From: an uncultured Dehalococcoidia bacterium
Lineage (GTDB): Bacteria > Chloroflexota > Dehalococcoidia > Lucifugimonadales > UBA1123
Reading direction: 5' to 3'
DNA length: 64,000 nucleotides
Assembly (NCBI GenBank): GCA_951812505.1
Contig: CATOSI010000001.1
Location: forward strand, 496,001 to 560,000
A program made the position numbers and the translations under genes. How positions within the stretch are numbered: the first letter of the stretch is position 1; the number at the start of each line of letters is the position of its first letter. Shown piece after piece: positions 60,432 to 64,000 of this stretch. Under the pieces are notes generated by a model, which was given only the letters and a program-made list of their open reading frames with translations, was not told the DNA's origin and made no database searches.

Positions 60432-61241
60432 TTGGCTTATAAACTAATAGCGCTCGACGTGGACGGAACCATCCGAAGCCACGACCGTCCTACCTCTGAG
60501 CGCACCAGGCGCACTATCGAGAGAGTCGAGTGCGCCGGCGCGATTGTCACTATTGCGACAGGGAGATCATACAAGAGCGGAGCGAGCGCGGCGTCAGACG
60601 TGAATCTGACCGCGCCCATAGTCACGTTCCAGGGAGCGCATGTCGCCGACCCTCGCACGGGCGAAGTCCTCTGGCACGTACCTCTCACTCACGACATGAC
60701 GGCGGCGGCGCTCGAAGCGCTCTCAGTTTGGGAGGATGTACAGGTAGCGGGCTATCTGGGGGACGAGATTTTCGTCACCGAAATGACTGACTGGGCGAAG
60801 GCATACGGGGAGAGAACCGGCGTCGGTGTCAGGGTCGTTGACTATGATGAATTCACCTCCAGGTCCATGTCTCGGATTGTGGTTCACGGCGCCGATGACG
60901 AAATCGAGCGTCTGGAACGCAATTTGAAAGACCGCTTCGATGGAGATATGTACATCACGAGGTCTCTGTCTTATTTCTGCGAGATTCTCAATCCCGGCGG
61001 CGGAAAGGACAAGGCTTTGGAGTGGCTGTGTGGATACCTGGGTGTCAGCCGCGATGACACCATAGCTTTCGGGAACGGATACAACGACGTTCATATGCTC
61101 GAATGGGCGCGGATGTCGGTCGCGGTAGGGGACGCGGTTGACGAAGTCTTGGAGATCGTGGACGTTGTCGCCCCTCCAATGGAGGAGGACGGCGTCGCCC
61201 AGGTCCTGGATGAAATGCTCGAAAAGGGACTCATAGGATGA
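60432..61241 (+). CDS. HAD-superfamily (Cof-type) hydrolase
   Basis: A 269-residue phosphatase. Motif I is 'IALDVDGTIRS' with the nucleophile Asp, motif II 'IVTIATGRSYKS', motif III Lys in 'GGGKDKALEWLCGYLGV', and motif IV 'IAFGNGYNDVHMLEWA'. The inserted cap between residues 80-190 is of the Cof type, acting on sugar phosphates or similar. TTG start at 60432 with GGAGGG about 9 bases upstream. It overlaps the ribokinase-like gene by ATGA, suggesting linked sugar-phosphate metabolism. Confidence 0.88.
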   Translation: MAYKLIALDVDGTIRSHDRPTSERTRRTIERVECAGAIVTIATGRSYKSGASAASDVNLTAPIVTFQGAHVADPRTGEVLWHVPLTHDMTAAALEALSVWEDVQVAGYLGDEIFVTEMTDWAKAYGERTGVGVRVVDYDEFTSRSMSRIVVHGADDEIERLERNLKDRFDGDMYITRSLSYFCEILNPGGGKDKALEWLCGYLGVSRDDTIAFGNGYNDVHMLEWARMSVAVGDAVDEVLEIVDVVAPPMEEDGVAQVLDEMLEKGLIG

Positions 61242-62170
61242 GCGCAACAAGGACACCCGTCATAGTGGTTCTGGGTGGAATCAATATGGATCTCGTCGGG
61301 ACCACCGAAAATATGCCCGCCCCCGGAGAAACCGTATTCGGCCAGTCCTTTCATACCGCGCCGGGGGGAAAGGGCGCGAACCAGGCTGTAGCGGCGGCAA
61401 GACTCGGCGCTGAAGTCAGGATGGTCGGACGAGTGGGAAGGGATGAATTCGGGCCGGCGTTGCTGGACGGGATGAGACGCGAGGGGATAGATGTGTCGGG
61501 CGTGGCTACCGACCCGGGCAACCCTTCGGGTATCGCTATGATCCTGCTGGACGGTCGGAAAGAAAACTACATCGTCGCAATCTATGGTGCGAACCTGGCG
61601 TGCGACGACGAGCAGATTAAAGCCGCCGAGGCTGCGCTTGATGGAGCCGACGTCCTCCTGATGCAGCTGGAGATGCCCCTCGAAGTGGCAACCGAGGCCG
61701 CGAGAATGGCGAAGGGCAGGGGAGTCCGGGTTGTTTGGGATCCGGCGCCCGCCCTGGAGATGGGACGCGACGCCTACGCGCTCTGCGACTTGCTGACCCC
61801 AAATCAGGTGGAAGCGGAATTCCTCTCCGGGATCTCGGTTGCCGACCTCGACTCGGCTAGAGACGCCGCCGGGAAACTCGTTGGCGAGGGCGTGTCGGCT
61901 TGTGTAGTTACCATGGCTGAGTCCGGTGCATACTTCGCTACTATGGATGATGACGGATTCGTCCCGGCATACGACGTAGAGACCACCGACACCGTGGCAG
62001 CCGGAGACGCCTTCACTGCCGCACTCGGAGTCGCGCTCGCGGAGGGCCGCTCACTTAACGAGGCCGTCAAGTATGCTTCGGCGGCCGGAGCTTTGGCGGT
62101 TACCAAGAGGGGCGCTCAGGAGGCGATGCCCTATCGCCGCGAAGTTGACGCGCTGTTCGGCGAAGGCTAA
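61238..62170 (+). CDS. Ribokinase-like PfkB family carbohydrate kinase
   Basis: A 310-residue PfkB kinase. 'VVLGGINMDLVGTTENMPAPGET' and 'TAPGGKGANQAVAAARLGAEV' are the ribokinase N-terminal signature, and 'TTDTVAAGDAFTAALGVAL' holds the anion hole and catalytic Asp. Ribokinase is the closest match, but deoxy-sugar or other sugar specificities are possible. It is coupled to the HAD gene upstream. Confidence 0.88.
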   Translation: MSATRTPVIVVLGGINMDLVGTTENMPAPGETVFGQSFHTAPGGKGANQAVAAARLGAEVRMVGRVGRDEFGPALLDGMRREGIDVSGVATDPGNPSGIAMILLDGRKENYIVAIYGANLACDDEQIKAAEAALDGADVLLMQLEMPLEVATEAARMAKGRGVRVVWDPAPALEMGRDAYALCDLLTPNQVEAEFLSGISVADLDSARDAAGKLVGEGVSACVVTMAESGAYFATMDDDGFVPAYDVETTDTVAAGDAFTAALGVALAEGRSLNEAVKYASAAGALAVTKRGAQEAMPYRREVDALFGEG

Positions 62171-62172
62171 GT

Positions 62173-64000
62173 GTGAACAGTTCGGACACTGACAACGCGG
62201 TGGTGGAGATTAACCGCGATCTGAGCAAGCGGGCGGCGCTATGGGGACTCGCGATTGTTTTGCTTCTTGCTCTCGCCCTGCGCCTGTACGGCCTCGACTG
62301 GGACGACGGGTTCGGATGGACCCCTCACCCGGACGAACGGGCGATACTCTTCAAAGTCGTGGACCTATCCTTCCCCGGCATATCAGACCTGTCACTGCTG
62401 CTGAACGCCGACGAAAGCCCATGGAATCCCCGATGGTTTCCATATGGCAGCCTCCCCATATACGTCCTCAAGGTAACTGGCGCGTTAAGCGGCTTTATCC
62501 CGGGTTTAGACCCCATTGATCTGAGGGTGCCCGGACGTGCTGTATCTGCGTTGGCGGATGTTGCCACTGTTGCCCTGGTATATGCGCTGGGCGTTATGGT
62601 GTGGTCCAGGAGAGTCGGTCTGCTGGCCTCCGCGCTGGTGGCTGTTGCTGTAATCCATATACAGCTCAGCCACTTCTTCGCCGTGGACACACTGATGGCA
62701 CTATTCTGCTTCGCGACTATGCTTTTTCTGGTTAGGGTCGCGCGCTCTGGCAGGTTAAGCGATTCGGTTCTGGCGGGTGTCTTCCTTGGACTCGGTCTCG
62801 CCACCAAGATCAGCGTCGCTCCAATTCTTGCAGCTTTTTTTGTCGCGCACTTCATTGCCGCATTCGGTCTGTCAGATTACGGCGAACGCCAGAATGTAAC
62901 GTTCACCGACCGTCTGTCCGATGTGGCTTGCAACGCCATTCTGGGAGCGCTTGCAATAGTTGCAGCCTTCCTGATTGCCCAGCCCTACGCGCTGCTGGAC
63001 TGGGACCGCTTCTCCGCGGACATCATCGAGCAATCGGAGATGGTGCGCCGGATCAGGGACTACCCCTATACACGCCAGTACATTGACACAACTCCGTACC
63101 TTTATCACATCCAGCAACTGTCGGTGTGGGGTCTGGGACTGCCGCTTGGAATCGTCGCCTGGGCAGGGACGGCTTATGTAGCGGTTAAGGGGCTGAGGTT
63201 CTGGTGGATATTGTCGTACATCCTGGTGGGCCTATGCTTGCCCGCGGCGATCCTGGCGCTGTCTAACGGACTGCTGAGTCTCGTCCTGGCTTCCGGGATC
63301 TCGGCCGGCGCGCTGGTATTGACTATCCCTTACCGCAGAGTGGAAACACGGATTACGGCACTTCTGCTCTGCTGGGTCGTGCCTTACTTCCTGATTACCG
63401 GCGCGTTCGACGTCAAGTTCATGCGTTATATGATTCCGATAACGCCGTTCCTACTGCTGTTCGCAGCTTCGATGCTGACCGATTTATGGCGCAGAGCCAC
63501 AAGTCTCCCGACCAAGACGAGCAGCCGTGTGCGGGTAATGCTGGGGGCAGCCGGAGCGCTGGCGTTCCTCGTTACGATTTTTTACGCAATCTCATACCTG
63601 GGGATATACAGCGAAACACACTCGGCGGTTCGCGCCGGAGAATGGATCCAGTCCAACGTGCCTCGTGATTCGCTGATCCTGAGAGAGCACTGGGACGAAG
63701 GAGTCCCCGGGCTCGGCGCATACGAGTGGCAAGACCTGGAACTCTATAATCACGACGGCCAGTCTAAGCTGTCCAGGATGAGCGACCAACTTGCTGAGGG
63801 CGACTACATCCTGATCTACAGCAACCGTCTTTACGGGACGATACCACGCCTGCCCGAGCGTTATCCGGTTACTCGGGCTTACTACGAACTTCTGTTCACG
63901 GGCGAACTCGGCTACGCCTTAGCCGCACACTTCGATTCGTACCCCAATCTCTTCGGCGTAGGCTTCGTTGACGATACATTCGGACGGCCCAACCTGCCCG
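62173..64000 (+). CDS. GT39-type (PMT_2) membrane glycosyltransferase, 3' partial
   Basis: An open frame from GTG 62173 to the window end, over 609 codons, absent from the ORF track because no stop is inside the window. The N-terminus has a membrane helix 'LWGLAIVLLLALALRLYGLD' followed by the acidic motif 'WTPHPDERAIL', like the catalytic DE loop of PMT/ArnT-type enzymes that use polyprenyl-phosphate sugars. Many more helices follow ('VALVYALGVMVW', 'HIQLSHFFAVDTLMALFCFATMLFL', 'MRYMIPITPFLLLFAASML'), then a soluble C-terminal part. It begins 2 bases after the ribokinase stop. Confidence 0.85.
   Translation, partial: MNSSDTDNAVVEINRDLSKRAALWGLAIVLLLALALRLYGLDWDDGFGWTPHPDERAILFKVVDLSFPGISDLSLLLNADESPWNPRWFPYGSLPIYVLKVTGALSGFIPGLDPIDLRVPGRAVSALADVATVALVYALGVMVWSRRVGLLASALVAVAVIHIQLSHFFAVDTLMALFCFATMLFLVRVARSGRLSDSVLAGVFLGLGLATKISVAPILAAFFVAHFIAAFGLSDYGERQNVTFTDRLSDVACNAILGALAIVAAFLIAQPYALLDWDRFSADIIEQSEMVRRIRDYPYTRQYIDTTPYLYHIQQLSVWGLGLPLGIVAWAGTAYVAVKGLRFWWILSYILVGLCLPAAILALSNGLLSLVLASGISAGALVLTIPYRRVETRITALLLCWVVPYFLITGAFDVKFMRYMIPITPFLLLFAASMLTDLWRRATSLPTKTSSRVRVMLGAAGALAFLVTIFYAISYLGIYSETHSAVRAGEWIQSNVPRDSLILREHWDEGVPGLGAYEWQDLELYNHDGQSKLSRMSDQLAEGDYILIYSNRLYGTIPRLPERYPVTRAYYELLFTGELGYALAAHFDSYPNLFGVGFVDDTFGRPNLP

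Overview
The window looks like the chromosome of a free-living, aerobic, heterotrophic bacterium, most likely a Chloroflexota member of the SAR202 type. That placement is an inference from gene content: three divergent enolase-superfamily (mandelate racemase-like) enzymes, an LLM flavin monooxygenase, a GMC oxidoreductase and an aa3/caa3-type oxidase lie close together. GC is about 55-60%, genes are tightly packed, and many have ATGA overlaps. Short palindromic repeats (core CGTCATTCCCGCGAAAGCGGGAATCCAGG) are scattered between genes. No phage, transposase or CRISPR array was seen.

Layout. 1-5941 is the translation/transcription operon nusA (cut by the window edge)-ylxR-infB-rbfA-truB-rplU-rpmA-rpmE, closed by a clear terminator. 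6172-7565 has a PPOX-type flavin/F420 protein and a DUF1385 membrane protein. 7609-11188 (minus) is a histidine-biosynthesis run (hisH, hisA, hisF, hisIE) led by a PduO-type cobalamin adenosyltransferase. A 650-base gene-free stretch with two repeat families follows, then divergent hsp20 and dnaJ-like genes sharing an AT-rich palindromic control region. 13287-16448 (minus) holds an enolase-superfamily enzyme and three parts of a sodium-pumping decarboxylase (gamma, beta, biotin carrier). 16602-26751 holds a Yip1-like protein, pyruvate kinase, a cysteinyl-tRNA synthetase fused to a glycosyltransferase-2 domain, a cation exchanger, a NIPSNAP protein, an amidohydrolase, a polyprenyl diphosphate synthase and metG.

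27013-36170 is the most unusual regulatory region. An ammonium transporter is followed by a STAS protein, a response regulator-PP2C phosphatase, an RsbW-like kinase, a membrane-anchored amino-acid-type binding protein and a large sensor kinase, joined by ATGA overlaps, then an ATP-grasp/alpha-E pair. This reads as one pathway: extracellular ligand, binding protein, sensor kinase, phosphatase, partner switch. 36212-40652 (minus) has an MFS carrier, a DUF4160/DUF2442 toxin-antitoxin-like pair whose DUF2442 member is fused to a low-GC domain, and gamma-glutamyltransferase.

40731-44080 is thrS behind a probable attenuator leader, then infC-rpmI-rplT. 44077-52066 (minus) is a complete heme-copper oxidase locus: sco1, a small membrane protein, ctaG, subunits IV, III, I and II (II with a cytochrome c domain), and the heme A enzymes ctaB and ctaA. 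A tRNA-Lys(CTT) follows. 52491-62170 is a catabolic region: GMC oxidoreductase, LLM monooxygenase, two enolase-superfamily dehydratase-like enzymes, an isocitrate lyase/PEP mutase-like lyase, a uronate dehydrogenase-like enzyme, a HAD phosphatase and a ribokinase-like kinase, interrupted by a HicAB pair and repeats. A GT39-type membrane glycosyltransferase runs off the right edge; the ORF track omits it because it has no stop in the window.
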